A stretch of 59,031 nucleotides of DNA from an uncultured Lachnospiraceae bacterium (lineage in GTDB: Bacteria > Bacillota > Clostridia > Lachnospirales > Lachnospiraceae), in assembly GCA_902763335.1 (NCBI GenBank), contig CACWRR010000006.1, positions 1-59,031 of the forward strand, read 5' to 3'. A model generated the notes under the pieces. The model saw nothing but the letters and a program-made list of their open reading frames with translations. It was not told the DNA's origin and ran no database searches. A program made the position numbers and the translations under genes. How positions within the stretch are numbered: position 1 is the first letter of the stretch; each line of letters begins with the position of its first letter. Shown here in pieces: positions 43,913 to 53,881 of this stretch.

Positions 43913-45085
43913 TTAGTCATTTTTATGTTTCTGTAAAAATTCAGGTATCTTTATAGACTGCGGAGCAACTCTGCTCTCCGGTCTGGAGCTCTGTATAGAA
44001 CCTCCTGCTGGTCTTGTCTGCTGTGTAACAGGTCTCTGGTAAGACTGCTGTGGCTTCGGACTGATAGGTCTGCTTGAAGGCTGTGAGTAACTGAAACTGC
44101 TTCTTGCAGCACCCATGCCAAACGGCTTCTGGGCTGCGCTCTCAAGTCCTGTAGCGATAACTGTAATCGTACACTCTTCCGGATATGTCTCATCATATCT
44201 TGCACCAAAGATAATATTTGCATCATCCCCTGCAAGATCCTGTACATATGTAGCTGCCTCATTAGCTTCCATAAGGCTTATATCACCTGAAATGTTGATA
44301 ATAACATGTGACGCACCTTCAATGGTTGTCTCAAGAAGCGGGCTTGTAACAGCCATCTGTACAGCTTCGTTAGCCTTATCATCACCCTTAGCCGCACCGA
44401 TACCGATATGGGCAATTCCCTTATCAGTCATAACAGTCTGTACATCTGCAAAATCAAGATTGATAAGTGCTGGAACATTTATAAGATCTGTTATTCCCTG
44501 AACTGCCTGCTGTAACACTTCATCTGCCTTCTTCAACGCTTCCGGCATGGTTGTCCTTCTGTCTACAATCTCTAAAAGCTTATCATTAGGTATAACGATA
44601 AGTGTATCTACATTGTCTTTTAATTTCTCAATGCCAGAAAGTGCATTGTTCATTCTTGTCTTTGCTTCAAATCTGAAAGGCTTTGTAACAACACCGACTG
44701 TAAGGATTCCCATATCCTTTGCAATCTTTGCAACTACAGGTGCTGCACCTGTTCCGGTTCCGCCACCCATACCACATGTAACAAATACCATGTCTGCACC
44801 TTTAAGTGCCTGGGTAATCTCGTCTATATTCTCTTCCGCTGCTTTCTCTCCTACCTCAGGCTGTGCTCCTGCACCAAGTCCCTTAGTAAGTTTTTCTCCT
44901 ATCTGCAATGCCATAGGTGCTTTGCAAAGCTTAAGAGCCTGTTTATCAGTATTCACGCCGATAAACTCTACTCCGCTGATACACTCATCTATCATTCTAT
45001 TAACAGCATTATTGCCAGCACCTCCAACTCCTACTACTATAATCTTTGCTGCTGCCTCTGCTTCATTTGTCGTAATCTCTAACAA
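43913..45085 (-). CDS. ftsZ: Cell division protein FtsZ
   Basis: A 390-residue tubulin-like GTPase forming the division ring. Seen are [29 protein letters not shown] (the GTP-binding glycine motif), the T7 loop [10 protein letters not shown], a variable Gln/Ser/Pro-rich linker (about 325-375) and the conserved C-terminal peptide IPEFLQKH. The likely start is TTG 45085, where AGGAGG lies 8 nt upstream; the upstream in-frame TTG at 45112 has no such site. It has its own promoter (45156-45184) in addition to dcw read-through. Confidence 0.97.
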   Translation of the reverse strand: MLEITTNEAEAAAKIIVVGVGGAGNNAVNRMIDECISGVEFIGVNTDKQALKLCKAPMALQIGEKLTKGLGAGAQPEVGEKAAEENIDEITQALKGADMVFVTCGMGGGTGTGAAPVVAKIAKDMGILTVGVVTKPFRFEAKTRMNNALSGIEKLKDNVDTLIVIPNDKLLEIVDRRTTMPEALKKADEVLQQAVQGITDLINVPALINLDFADVQTVMTDKGIAHIGIGAAKGDDKANEAVQMAVTSPLLETTIEGASHVIINISGDISLMEANEAATYVQDLAGDDANIIFGARYDETYPEECTITVIATGLESAAQKPFGMGAARSSFSYSQPSSRPISPKPQQSYQRPVTQQTRPAGGSIQSSRPESRVAPQSIKIPEFLQKHKND

Positions 45086-45155
45086 GGGTTTCTCCTCCTT
45101 TTTATATCTCAATGCATATTGCTTAATAATTATGCATATTCTTTCAACTTATTAT

Positions 45156-45184
45156 ATAATATCTTTAAATCACAAAATAATCAA
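45156..45184 (-). promoter_or_regulatory. Candidate promoter of ftsZ
   Basis: TTGATT (45179-45184), 17-nt spacer and TATTAT (45156-45161) on the minus strand, 71 nt before the TTG start, in the spacer after ftsQ. Confidence 0.6.
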
Positions 45185-45199
45185 CTAATATTTTTCAAT

Positions 45200-45919
45200 T
45201 TACTGATTTTTTTTAAATGTATATCCTTCATCAGCACTGTCATACTGTTTCATATCAAGAGTACCTGACAATCCATTCAGATTTTCCCTCATGTCATTTA
45301 AGTCGATTATCTTTTCATTCAAGTTATCCCCGTCTCCGAGTTCAACCTTTACATCTCCCATATACAGTGTCATTTCCATAGAACCGGAAATGTATATTTT
45401 ATCCACGCTTATACTGTATTTATTAAGCAGCTGGGTAATATCCATTATTTTGGAAAAAAGTTTATCATCCTCCACCGGTATCTTTTTCTGCAAAACAATG
45501 TAATCAAATTTTATACCGGTAATCTTCGGTATTCCTTCAAGAACTTCTGATGAACTCTCCGATACGATACCATCTTTATCAAAGTACATGTTAGTCCCAA
45601 AATATTCAATGTAGCCCACCACATTCTTTTCATATACAGATATTTTTACTGATGTAAGCGACTTCATGCTTATTTCATATTTTGCAACAAACGGTATACT
45701 CTCCTGTTTGCCAAATTTTGTTCTGAAAAAAAACACTACCGGACTTTTCATCCATTTGTCTTTAAATATCATTTCTTCTATCTTTTTATCACTGTATTTC
45801 TCATTTCCCGTCACTTCAATATGATTTATCTTAACGGCAAACACAAATATCAGAACAAGTGCCACTATACACAGTGTACATACTAATGCCATTATTTTTA
45901 TCTTTGTGCTATTCTTCAT
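45200..45919 (-). CDS. ftsQ: Cell division protein FtsQ/DivIB
   Basis: A 239-residue bitopic division protein: short cytoplasmic N-terminus, one membrane helix (about 8-28), a POTRA domain starting at INHIEVTGNEKYSDKKI and a beta domain. It is the scaffold of the FtsQLB complex. It overlaps ftsW by 11 nt. Sequence beyond the POTRA domain is weakly conserved, so the assignment relies also on position between ftsW and ftsZ. Confidence 0.88.
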   Translation of the reverse strand: MKNSTKIKIMALVCTLCIVALVLIFVFAVKINHIEVTGNEKYSDKKIEEMIFKDKWMKSPVVFFFRTKFGKQESIPFVAKYEISMKSLTSVKISVYEKNVVGYIEYFGTNMYFDKDGIVSESSSEVLEGIPKITGIKFDYIVLQKKIPVEDDKLFSKIMDITQLLNKYSISVDKIYISGSMEMTLYMGDVKVELGDGDNLNEKIIDLNDMRENLNGLSGTLDMKQYDSADEGYTFKKNQ

Positions 45920-47063
45920 ATCTTATTCTCCTTGATACTGAAAGCACCATGCCCATTTCCATCATCAAAAACACTACTGAAGTACCACCGTAACTGATAA
46001 ACGGAAGTGTAACACCTGTATTTGGAATGGTATTGGTAACTACCGCAATATTTAGCACTACCTGGATGGCAATATGTGCAAGCACACCTACAACCAGCAT
46101 TGAACCAAACAAATCGGGAGCATTATTGGCAATAATCATAAATCTCCATATCATGAACACAAACATACCGATAACGGCAATCGCACCTATAAGTCCGAGT
46201 TCCTCGCATATGATGGTAAATATCATATCGTTCTGTGCCTCAGGAACAAATCCGAGTTTCTGTATACCATTTCCAAGTCCTTTGCCGAGTATTCCTCCCG
46301 AACCGATGGCATACAATGCCTGAAGCACCTGAAATCCGCCTTCCTGAGGATATTTTTCCGGATTAAGCCATACAACTATTCTGTCAAATCTGAAACTTCC
46401 CTTTACGATACCTTCAAACAGCATAAGCAGTACAAAACCTGCTATAGCTATTACTCCCGTAACTATAAAATGACTGTACTTCGGACTTGCAACAAACAGC
46501 ATGACAAAACCTATTCCTGCTACTATTATTGCAGAACTCAGGTTATCTGTTATGACATAAATCATTCCGGCAATAATTCCCGTAAACATAAGCAGCATTA
46601 TATATGTCCCCACTCTTCGTATACTTTTGGACTTTCTCTCAATGAAATATGCCAGAAATACTATCAGTCCAAGCTTTGCCGCCTCTGCCGGCTGAAACGA
46701 AAGTGAGGTTCCGATTCCTATCCATCTCCTTGCTCCGTTAATAGTCATTCCTAGCGGCGAAAGCACCAGAAGTATAAGAATTATCGAGCCTATATATGCT
46801 ACAGGTGCAAACCGCCTCCATATATGATAATCCATAAATGTGACAAACAACATTACAACTATACCTATTCCCGACGCAAGCATCTGTTTTTTCAGGTAAT
46901 ATGCCGAATCACCAAACTTTATCTGAGCATTATATGAACTTGTGCTATACATCATTACAAAACCAAAACCAATCAGAAAGATTATAATAAATAACAGATT
47001 ATAATCAAAATAGCTGGTCGCCTTTTTCTTTGCTGATTTGTTTCTGACCTTCTCTCTACTCAC
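45909..47063 (-). CDS. ftsW: FtsW/SpoVE-type peptidoglycan glycosyltransferase
   Basis: A 384-residue SEDS-family protein with ten membrane helices that polymerises lipid II for the septum. Family motifs include LIGFGFVMMYSTSSYNA near the N-terminus, NGARRWIG, SFQPAEAAKL, and the C-terminal PNTGVTLPFISYGGTSV. The start is GTG 47063 with GGGAG 7 nt upstream. It lies between murD and ftsQ; whether it is the vegetative FtsW or the sporulation SpoVE cannot be decided here. murG, often next to it, is absent. Confidence 0.93.
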   Translation of the reverse strand: MSREKVRNKSAKKKATSYFDYNLLFIIIFLIGFGFVMMYSTSSYNAQIKFGDSAYYLKKQMLASGIGIVVMLFVTFMDYHIWRRFAPVAYIGSIILILLVLSPLGMTINGARRWIGIGTSLSFQPAEAAKLGLIVFLAYFIERKSKSIRRVGTYIMLLMFTGIIAGMIYVITDNLSSAIIVAGIGFVMLFVASPKYSHFIVTGVIAIAGFVLLMLFEGIVKGSFRFDRIVVWLNPEKYPQEGGFQVLQALYAIGSGGILGKGLGNGIQKLGFVPEAQNDMIFTIICEELGLIGAIAVIGMFVFMIWRFMIIANNAPDLFGSMLVVGVLAHIAIQVVLNIAVVTNTIPNTGVTLPFISYGGTSVVFLMMEMGMVLSVSRRIRYEE

Positions 47064-47074
47064 ACAATCACTCC

Positions 47075-48442
47075 CTACAGATTATTAACGAATTCTTTAA
47101 ACATTCTGCCTCGCTCTTCATAACTCTTAAACATATCCCAGCTTGCACATGCAGGTGATAACAAAACTGCATCTCCGGAATCTGCCTGTTCATCCGCTTT
47201 AAGCACGGCATCTTCAAGCGTATCGGCAAATATGATACTGTCATAGTTATATTTCTTTGCAGTATCTGCTATCTTCTGACTTGTGGCTCCTATAAGCACG
47301 ACACATTTCACCGTGCCGTCAAATAATTTAACCCAGTCATCAAATTCGCATCCCTTATCATATCCTCCGGCAATAAGAACCGTAGGTCTTGTCATTGCCT
47401 CTATAGCCTTTATGGATGCATCTGTATTTGTTCCCTTAGAGTCATTGTAATATATAACCCCGTTCTTCTCTGTTACATATTCTATTCTGTGCTCAACAGC
47501 TTTAAAATCTCTTATGGTGTCTCTGATAATGTCAAGACCGGCTCCCATAAAATATGATATCGCAACTGCTGCCATAACATTTTCCACATTATGTATACCT
47601 ACAAGCTTCATGTCATGTATACCGCACACTTTCTTCTCTTCACCGTCGATACGAAGTACAATGTCTTCACCGTCAAGACATACACCTTCAATAAGACTCT
47701 GTCTGCTGCTGTAGAAAAACGACTTTGCAGGTATTTTATTACTCTCTGTGAGAAGAATCTCATCATCATAATTAAGAACACATATCTGGTCTTTTGTCTG
47801 ATTTTTAGCAATGCTCATCTTAACATTTGTATAATTTTCCATCGTATAATGTCTGTTTAAATGGTCCGGTGTTATATTAAGAACCGCTGTAACGTCCGGA
47901 TGAAAATCTTTTGCTGATTCTAGCTGAAAGCTGCTTATTTCTGCCACCGTAACGGTATCAGCCGTAGTATCAAGTGCAACGTCAGCATAAGACGTTCCTA
48001 TATTTCCCACTACATATACATCTTTATATGTATTTTTCATTATTTCACCCACAAGTGAAGTCGTGGTTGTCTTTCCGTTAGTACCTGTTATGGCGGCAAG
48101 TTTTCCCATGCTGTTCTGGTATGCAAGCTCTATCTCACCCCATATCTCAACTCCGCTTTCACGAACCCGGTTCACAAAAGGAGCATCAATAGGTATACCC
48201 GGACTGATTATCATAAGCTCATTATCATCTATAACTTCCTGTGGAAGTTCTCCGAGCACAATCTTTACATCGTTTCTTCCGAGTTTCTTTTCTATATCCT
48301 CTTTTTTCAGCTTATCATTTCCATCGTATAAAGTTACTGCCGCATTGCACTTAGTCAGCATTTTCACTGCACCGACACCACTTATTCCACTTCCGGCAAC
48401 AAGTACATGCATGCCTTTAAAATCTCGCTTTGTAAAATCCAT
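47075..48442 (-). CDS. murD: UDP-N-acetylmuramoyl-L-alanine--D-glutamate ligase
   Basis: A 455-residue Mur ligase adding D-glutamate to UDP-MurNAc-L-Ala. N-terminal nucleotide-binding region VLVAGSGISGVGAVKML, ATP-binding loop AITGTNGKTTTTSLVGEI, central ISSFQLE and NITPDHLNRH, and C-terminal NDSKGTNTDASIKAI are all diagnostic. It is 11 nt before ftsW and 21 nt after mraY. Confidence 0.97.
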   Translation of the reverse strand: MDFTKRDFKGMHVLVAGSGISGVGAVKMLTKCNAAVTLYDGNDKLKKEDIEKKLGRNDVKIVLGELPQEVIDDNELMIISPGIPIDAPFVNRVRESGVEIWGEIELAYQNSMGKLAAITGTNGKTTTTSLVGEIMKNTYKDVYVVGNIGTSYADVALDTTADTVTVAEISSFQLESAKDFHPDVTAVLNITPDHLNRHYTMENYTNVKMSIAKNQTKDQICVLNYDDEILLTESNKIPAKSFFYSSRQSLIEGVCLDGEDIVLRIDGEEKKVCGIHDMKLVGIHNVENVMAAVAISYFMGAGLDIIRDTIRDFKAVEHRIEYVTEKNGVIYYNDSKGTNTDASIKAIEAMTRPTVLIAGGYDKGCEFDDWVKLFDGTVKCVVLIGATSQKIADTAKKYNYDSIIFADTLEDAVLKADEQADSGDAVLLSPACASWDMFKSYEERGRMFKEFVNNL

Positions 48443-48463
48443 TTTTCTTCCCTTTCCCTGGTA

Positions 48464-49432
48464 TTATAATGCCAGATATGCTACCAGACACAATATTGCC
48501 GTAACTGCCGTAAATACAGTTACTACTCTTGTTTCAGACCATCCGCACAGTTCAAAATGATGGTGTATCGGTGCCATTTTAAAAATACGTTTTCCACCGC
48601 TTATTTTAAAATATCCAACCTGAATTATAACGGATAAAACTTCCACAAGATATATAAATGCGACTATAAGTATAAATATAGGCATATTCATCATATACGC
48701 TGCTGATGCAACAAATCCTCCAAGTGCAAGGGAACCTGTATCCCCCATGAAAACTCTTGCCGGATACACATTGAATAAAAGGAATCCCAAAAGACTTCCT
48801 GCCACAGCTCCGGTTATTGTCTCTATTCCGCTTCCGTTTACAATACTTATAACTGTAAAGAAAACAGCTATTATAAGCGTTACTCCTGATGCAAGTCCGT
48901 CGAGACCGTCCGTAAAGTTCGCTCCGTTTACCGTACCAAGCACTACGAAGAACAACATCGGAACAAACAGCCATCCTATATGCAGATATAATCCGTTCTC
49001 AAATCCACCTGTAAACGGAATAAGCATTCCCGTTCCGACATCTGTATAATTAATAAGGTAATATGCAAACACGGCTGTAACTATAAATTGTAAAACCAGC
49101 TTCTGCCACGGTTTAAGTCCAAGTGACCTTTTCATTACAACCTTTATATAATCATCTAAAAATCCTATCATTCCAAATCCGAGTGTCATAAAAAGAATCG
49201 GAATTATTTTCTTATGTCCCGTTACAAACAGAAGTGATGTAACCACCACGCTCGACAGAATAATGAGTCCACCCATCGTAGGTGTTCCCGACTTTTTCAA
49301 ATGTTCCTTTGGACCTTCTTCTCTTACATACTGACCGAATTTTAATTTCTTCAGAAATGGTATTACTATCGGGCATAATATAACGCTGATAGCAAATGAT
49401 ACCAACACTGAAATTATCATTTTTGTTTCCAT
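48464..49432 (-). CDS. mraY: Phospho-N-acetylmuramoyl-pentapeptide transferase
   Basis: A 322-residue integral membrane enzyme with about ten helices that transfers phospho-MurNAc-pentapeptide to undecaprenyl phosphate, making lipid I. Motifs FLDDYIKV, NFTDGLDGLASG and the HHH motif APIHHHFEL are present. ATG 49432 with GGAGG 5 nt upstream is preferred to the ATG at 49444. It directly follows the penicillin-binding proteins; murE and murF, usually between, are missing. Confidence 0.96.
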   Translation of the reverse strand: METKMIISVLVSFAISVILCPIVIPFLKKLKFGQYVREEGPKEHLKKSGTPTMGGLIILSSVVVTSLLFVTGHKKIIPILFMTLGFGMIGFLDDYIKVVMKRSLGLKPWQKLVLQFIVTAVFAYYLINYTDVGTGMLIPFTGGFENGLYLHIGWLFVPMLFFVVLGTVNGANFTDGLDGLASGVTLIIAVFFTVISIVNGSGIETITGAVAGSLLGFLLFNVYPARVFMGDTGSLALGGFVASAAYMMNMPIFILIVAFIYLVEVLSVIIQVGYFKISGGKRIFKMAPIHHHFELCGWSETRVVTVFTAVTAILCLVAYLAL

Positions 49433-49493
49433 GATTTCCTCCATTTTTACGTTTTATCTACCACATAGAGTATAATATTATTCATTTTAATTA

Positions 49494-51254
49494 TCAATCA
49501 CTTTCTGTATTATCCTTCTCTATATTCAGATTATCCTTTTCTATACCTAGATATGGTAATACATTCTCATAAAGTTCTCTTATGACAGGTGCCGCAATGG
49601 TTCCTCCATAATACACGCCTTCAGGCTCATCGATAATGCATATGGCAATAATCTGCGGATTATCTGCCGGTGCAAATCCTATAAAAGATGAAATATAACG
49701 TCCGGAATTTCTCGGAAGTTTCTGTGAGGTGGCAGTTTTTCCTCCCACACGGTACCCTTCCACTATTCCGTTTTTTCCACCGCCGTTTGCAACTACCTGT
49801 TCAAGCATGTATTTCATTTTTTCGCATGTATCATTCTCAATGGCATTGTCAATCTTTTCGTATTCAAATACCTTAACGGTATTTCCGTCTTTATCAACTG
49901 CCTCCACGCCAAAATGCGGTGTTATAAGCGTACCTCCGTTTATAACTGCACTCACAGCCCTCAAAAGCTGCAGCGGAGTTATCTGAAACGACTGTCCGAA
50001 AGACATCGTAGCCAGTTCCACAAGTCCCACATTCTCCTTTTTGTGAATAATGGTGGAGGCTTCTCCCGGCAGGTCAACTCCCGTCTTTGACAAAATCCCC
50101 AGCTTTCCTAAATATTTGTAGAAATCATCAACTCCTACTCTTAATCCCACATCTATGAATACCGGATTGCAGGAATTCTTCGTTGCATCAAGAAATGTTT
50201 CTGCTCCGTGGCCTGTTGTCTTATGGCATCTTATTCTTCTGTCTTCAACTATTCTGAATCCCGGACACGAAAAATTGCTGTCAATGCTTACGGCACCTGT
50301 TTCAAGCCCCGCCGTGGCCGTCACGATTTTAAACGTTGACCCTGGTTCATATGTATCATTTATGCATTGGTTTCTCCACATTTTATTCAGTAAATCCTGT
50401 TTGTTTTCAACATTTTCACTTTCACTGTACACACCTTCAAGCTCAAAGGGTGTGTTTAGATTATATTCAGGCACATTTGCCATAGCCATAATCTCACCGT
50501 TTTGGGGATTCATCACAATAATCGATACATAATTTGCAGACTTTGCCTCTAAAACTTTCATCGCCGCCTGTTGTGCATACATCTGTATATTTACATCAAG
50601 TCCTGTTTTCAGCGTAAGTCCCTGTACAGACTCGACTCTTTTTTCAGCCACATTTTCCAGTTCTATCCCCCGCGCGTCCGTGACAGCGAGAATAAGTCCA
50701 TCTTTTCCTTTAAGGTATTTCTCATACTCAACCTCCAGCCCAACTATTCCCTGATTATCCGCACCTGTAAAGCCAAGCACTTTGGATGCCATCTCATTAT
50801 AAGGATAATACCTTTTATAATCCTCATCGACTTTTACCCCTTCCAGATTGTAACCACGGATAATATCGCCTGTTTCTTTTGGCACGTTGGATTTAATTTT
50901 TTCTCTTACACTTACTTTATTGACCAGTTTTCTTACTTTCTCTTCAGGCACACCCAGTTCTTTTGTCAGAACCTCCGTCACCCTGTCTGCATCCTTTATC
51001 TGACTGTGTATAACAGATACGGTACACACTGTCTTATTCGCAGCTATGACCACACCGTTTCTGTCTGTTATCTCACCTCTTGCAGCCTTGACATACCTTT
51101 CCCTCTCGTGAAGGTCATCGGCTTTTTTCCCATAGTATTCTGACTGAAATATCATAATATATGCCAGTCTTATGCTAAGTGCAAAACTAAACAGTGCAAT
51201 CGCGACCGTAAATATGACTATCTTCTTTCTGCTAAATGTTTTAACGTTTAACAA
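49494..51254 (-). CDS. Class B penicillin-binding protein (SpoVD/FtsI type)
   Basis: A 586-residue transpeptidase with one N-terminal membrane helix (about 11-33), a dimerisation domain (about 55-220) and a transpeptidase domain with SxxK as STFK (near residue 303), SxN as SCN and the third motif as KTATS rather than the standard KTGT. There is no PASTA domain. It follows the 691-residue PBP by 67 nt and precedes mraY. One of the pair should serve vegetative septation and the other sporulation; this one most resembles the SpoVD position, but this is inference. Confidence 0.9.
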   Translation of the reverse strand: MLNVKTFSRKKIVIFTVAIALFSFALSIRLAYIMIFQSEYYGKKADDLHERERYVKAARGEITDRNGVVIAANKTVCTVSVIHSQIKDADRVTEVLTKELGVPEEKVRKLVNKVSVREKIKSNVPKETGDIIRGYNLEGVKVDEDYKRYYPYNEMASKVLGFTGADNQGIVGLEVEYEKYLKGKDGLILAVTDARGIELENVAEKRVESVQGLTLKTGLDVNIQMYAQQAAMKVLEAKSANYVSIIVMNPQNGEIMAMANVPEYNLNTPFELEGVYSESENVENKQDLLNKMWRNQCINDTYEPGSTFKIVTATAGLETGAVSIDSNFSCPGFRIVEDRRIRCHKTTGHGAETFLDATKNSCNPVFIDVGLRVGVDDFYKYLGKLGILSKTGVDLPGEASTIIHKKENVGLVELATMSFGQSFQITPLQLLRAVSAVINGGTLITPHFGVEAVDKDGNTVKVFEYEKIDNAIENDTCEKMKYMLEQVVANGGGKNGIVEGYRVGGKTATSQKLPRNSGRYISSFIGFAPADNPQIIAICIIDEPEGVYYGGTIAAPVIRELYENVLPYLGIEKDNLNIEKDNTESD

Positions 51255-51321
51255 AACTCAAACCTCACAAAAGCCATTATCATTAATATATGACTGCTTT
51301 TATGAGGTTATGTTTAAACAA

Positions 51322-53397
51322 TTATTCTGTCGCTGCCACAGCCTGTGTTTCTATATTCTCGGCTCCTGCTTCCGGCTCTCCATACAACGGCTCTTCATAT
51401 GTATCATTTGAAAAGTCTGCTGCCTGTGTTGTCTCCTGCTGTGTATTTTCCTGTGCTGTTGTCTCACCTGACTCACCACCATTTTCAGGCTGTGCTGTTG
51501 TTTCCTGCGGTGCAGTTGTCGCCGGCTCAGGTGTAACAACTTCTGAATCTATAGTAGGGAAAATATCCATATATGGCAGAACCTCCGTCATTATTTCGCT
51601 AAACAGTCTTGATGCATATGAACTGCTTGACGGATCCGGAACCTGTGGCTGGTCTACTATGACGTAACATACAACCTGCGGATCGTTATATGGTACATAT
51701 CCCATGAAAGAAAGAATGTATACATCCTCTCCACGTCTTCCGTTTATCTGTGCAGTACCTGTCTTTCCTGCCACTTCATATCCCGGAACTGCTGCTGTCT
51801 TGGCTGTTCCCTCTGTAACCGTCCTTCTTAATGCGTCCTGCAAAAAGTCTGACGTATCTTTTGTTATAACTTCCTTTATAAGTGTCTTTGTCTTATTCTC
51901 AACAATTGCTCCGTCAGAATTAACAACCTGTCTTACAACATGTGGCTGATAATAATTTCCACCGTTTATCAAAGCTGAAAATCCTGCTACCATCTGAATC
52001 ATGGTAACGTTAAAGTTCTGACCGAACGAGTTTGTTGCCAGAGCTGAATCATACATAGTGTCCGCTGTGTAAAGAAGTCCGTCGGCACTTGCCTCTCCGC
52101 CTAAATCTATACCTGTCTTAAGTCCGAATCCGAATCTTGACTGGTAATCACAAAAGCTGTCTTTACCAAGTAATGCTGCTATCTGCATGAGTGCATCATT
52201 ACATGAATACATGATAGCCTGTGATACGGTTACAGGTCCGTGACCTGCTCTCTTATGACAGTGTATCGGCCATCCGCCAACCATCTGAACACCATCACAT
52301 ATAAATGTCTGTTCTTTTTGGATAACACCTTCCTCAAGTGCCGCTGCAACGGTGAAAGGTTTTATGGTTGAACCTGCCTCGTATGTATCACTTATACAGT
52401 AATTTTTCCAGACTCTGTTTAATTTTAAAAGTTCTATATCTTCCGGTGTAAGACTTGCCTTCTTCTCATCTGAATAATATTTTGTTGCCTCGGCAAGAAA
52501 ATTATTTAATTCTTCTTCAGTATAATAAGGCTCAAGATTTTTTACATTATTAAGGTCAAATACATTCTTGGTACTTGCCATTGCAAGAATTTCCCCGTTA
52601 TTAGGATTTGCAACAACCACTGCCACATTCTCAGGTGTGTACTGTGTTTTCCAGCTCTGTACTTTTTCCTCTACAATCTTCTGGATATTAATATCAATTG
52701 TAGATATGACATTATTTCCGTCCTTTGCCTCACGTATTATATTTTCCATGGTGTTATCTTCATTTACGAATCCATATTTTCTTCCGTCAACACCATTTAA
52801 TTCATCATTGTAATATTCTTCTATTCCACACGCACCTACATTTCCGCTGTAAGTAAATCCCACTGTTGATGCACCGAGTGTAGAATACGGATAATTTCTT
52901 TCATACTGATCCTCGAACCATACACCTTTAATATCCGGATTATTCTTTGTATCCGCCTGAAGTGCCTTAAATCCTTCTATCTGTTCATATGTAAGCTTTT
53001 CTATAAGTTTCACATAACTGCTGTCTTTTTTCTCATTTATTTTGCTGATAAGTTCATCCCTGTTCAGCTCAAAGCATGACACAAGAGCATTTACCGTAGG
53101 CTCCAGATACTTCTTTCCCTCATCCGTAAGAATGATTTTAGGGTCAATAATAAGATTATATACTTTGTTACTCGTAGCCAGAACATTTCCATTTCTGTCA
53201 AGAATATCTCCTCTTTTAAAAGGGAGAGTAGTCGATGTCTTGTCCTGCTGTGATAACACGACTATTTCATAATCATCCCCGTCAACAAGACTTATATAAA
53301 ACATATGTCCTATAACACCCACAAGGCAGATAATTATAAAAAAATATGCTATAACAAGCTTGCTCTTCATTCTTTTATTAAAATGTACTACCTTCAT
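51322..53397 (-). CDS. Class B penicillin-binding protein (FtsI/PBP2 type) with long acidic tail
   Basis: A 691-residue transpeptidase with one N-terminal membrane helix (about 13-34), dimerisation domain, and transpeptidase domain with STIK (near 342), SCN (YSCNDALMQ) and KTGTAQ. About 70 C-terminal residues are low-complexity Thr/Glu/Gln/Pro (TTAPQETTAQPENGG and similar), with no PASTA domain. It sits between ftsL and the second PBP, the expected place of ftsI. The tail is outside the enzyme fold and presumably extends into the wall. Confidence 0.92.
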   Translation of the reverse strand: MKVVHFNKRMKSKLVIAYFFIIICLVGVIGHMFYISLVDGDDYEIVVLSQQDKTSTTLPFKRGDILDRNGNVLATSNKVYNLIIDPKIILTDEGKKYLEPTVNALVSCFELNRDELISKINEKKDSSYVKLIEKLTYEQIEGFKALQADTKNNPDIKGVWFEDQYERNYPYSTLGASTVGFTYSGNVGACGIEEYYNDELNGVDGRKYGFVNEDNTMENIIREAKDGNNVISTIDINIQKIVEEKVQSWKTQYTPENVAVVVANPNNGEILAMASTKNVFDLNNVKNLEPYYTEEELNNFLAEATKYYSDEKKASLTPEDIELLKLNRVWKNYCISDTYEAGSTIKPFTVAAALEEGVIQKEQTFICDGVQMVGGWPIHCHKRAGHGPVTVSQAIMYSCNDALMQIAALLGKDSFCDYQSRFGFGLKTGIDLGGEASADGLLYTADTMYDSALATNSFGQNFNVTMIQMVAGFSALINGGNYYQPHVVRQVVNSDGAIVENKTKTLIKEVITKDTSDFLQDALRRTVTEGTAKTAAVPGYEVAGKTGTAQINGRRGEDVYILSFMGYVPYNDPQVVCYVIVDQPQVPDPSSSSYASRLFSEIMTEVLPYMDIFPTIDSEVVTPEPATTAPQETTAQPENGGESGETTAQENTQQETTQAADFSNDTYEEPLYGEPEAGAENIETQAVAATE

Positions 53398-53406
53398 CTA
53401 CAACAC

Positions 53407-53868
53407 CTATTCTTCCGGAACATCTGCAAACTGTTTCATATACTCACTTTCAGTACTTGTATAGTATGATACCTGACCTTTTGATGCCTGTACCATTCCA
53501 AGTTCTTCTGTTGCGACCTTTATTATATAATTTATGTCTGTGTAACTGTTTATGCTGTAATCAAGTGAATCGTTCTGTGCAGTAAGTGTATCTATAGAAG
53601 TCGAAATAGTATTTATATTTGACTTCGTCTCTGCTATATCCGCATGCAGTTTAAGATATGATACACATACAACTACAAGTGCCACTGTAGCCGTAGCAAG
53701 AAATAACATATAGCCGAGGCTTATCTGTTTAGCTTTCTCTCTGTTTGCCTTTGCAGCCTGACTGAGTTTTTTCTTTTCTTTCTCTACCCTTTTCCTTTCA
53801 GGTACAGCCTGAAGCTGTCTGGCTGCACTTCCTGATACATATTCACCTGTAATTCTCTTTTTTTCCAT
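53407..53868 (-). CDS. ftsL: Cell division protein FtsL
   Basis: A 153-residue bitopic protein with a highly basic cytoplasmic N-terminus (about 1-48), one membrane helix (about 50-70) and an extracytoplasmic coiled coil (about 75-110). The layout and place between rsmH and ftsI identify FtsL even though sequence conservation is low. It ends in an acidic tail (FADVPEE). It begins 13 nt after the rsmH stop. Confidence 0.85.
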   Translation of the reverse strand: MEKKRITGEYVSGSAARQLQAVPERKRVEKEKKKLSQAAKANREKAKQISLGYMLFLATATVALVVVCVSYLKLHADIAETKSNINTISTSIDTLTAQNDSLDYSINSYTDINYIIKVATEELGMVQASKGQVSYYTSTESEYMKQFADVPEE

Positions 53869-53881
53869 TTTTCTACCCTCT

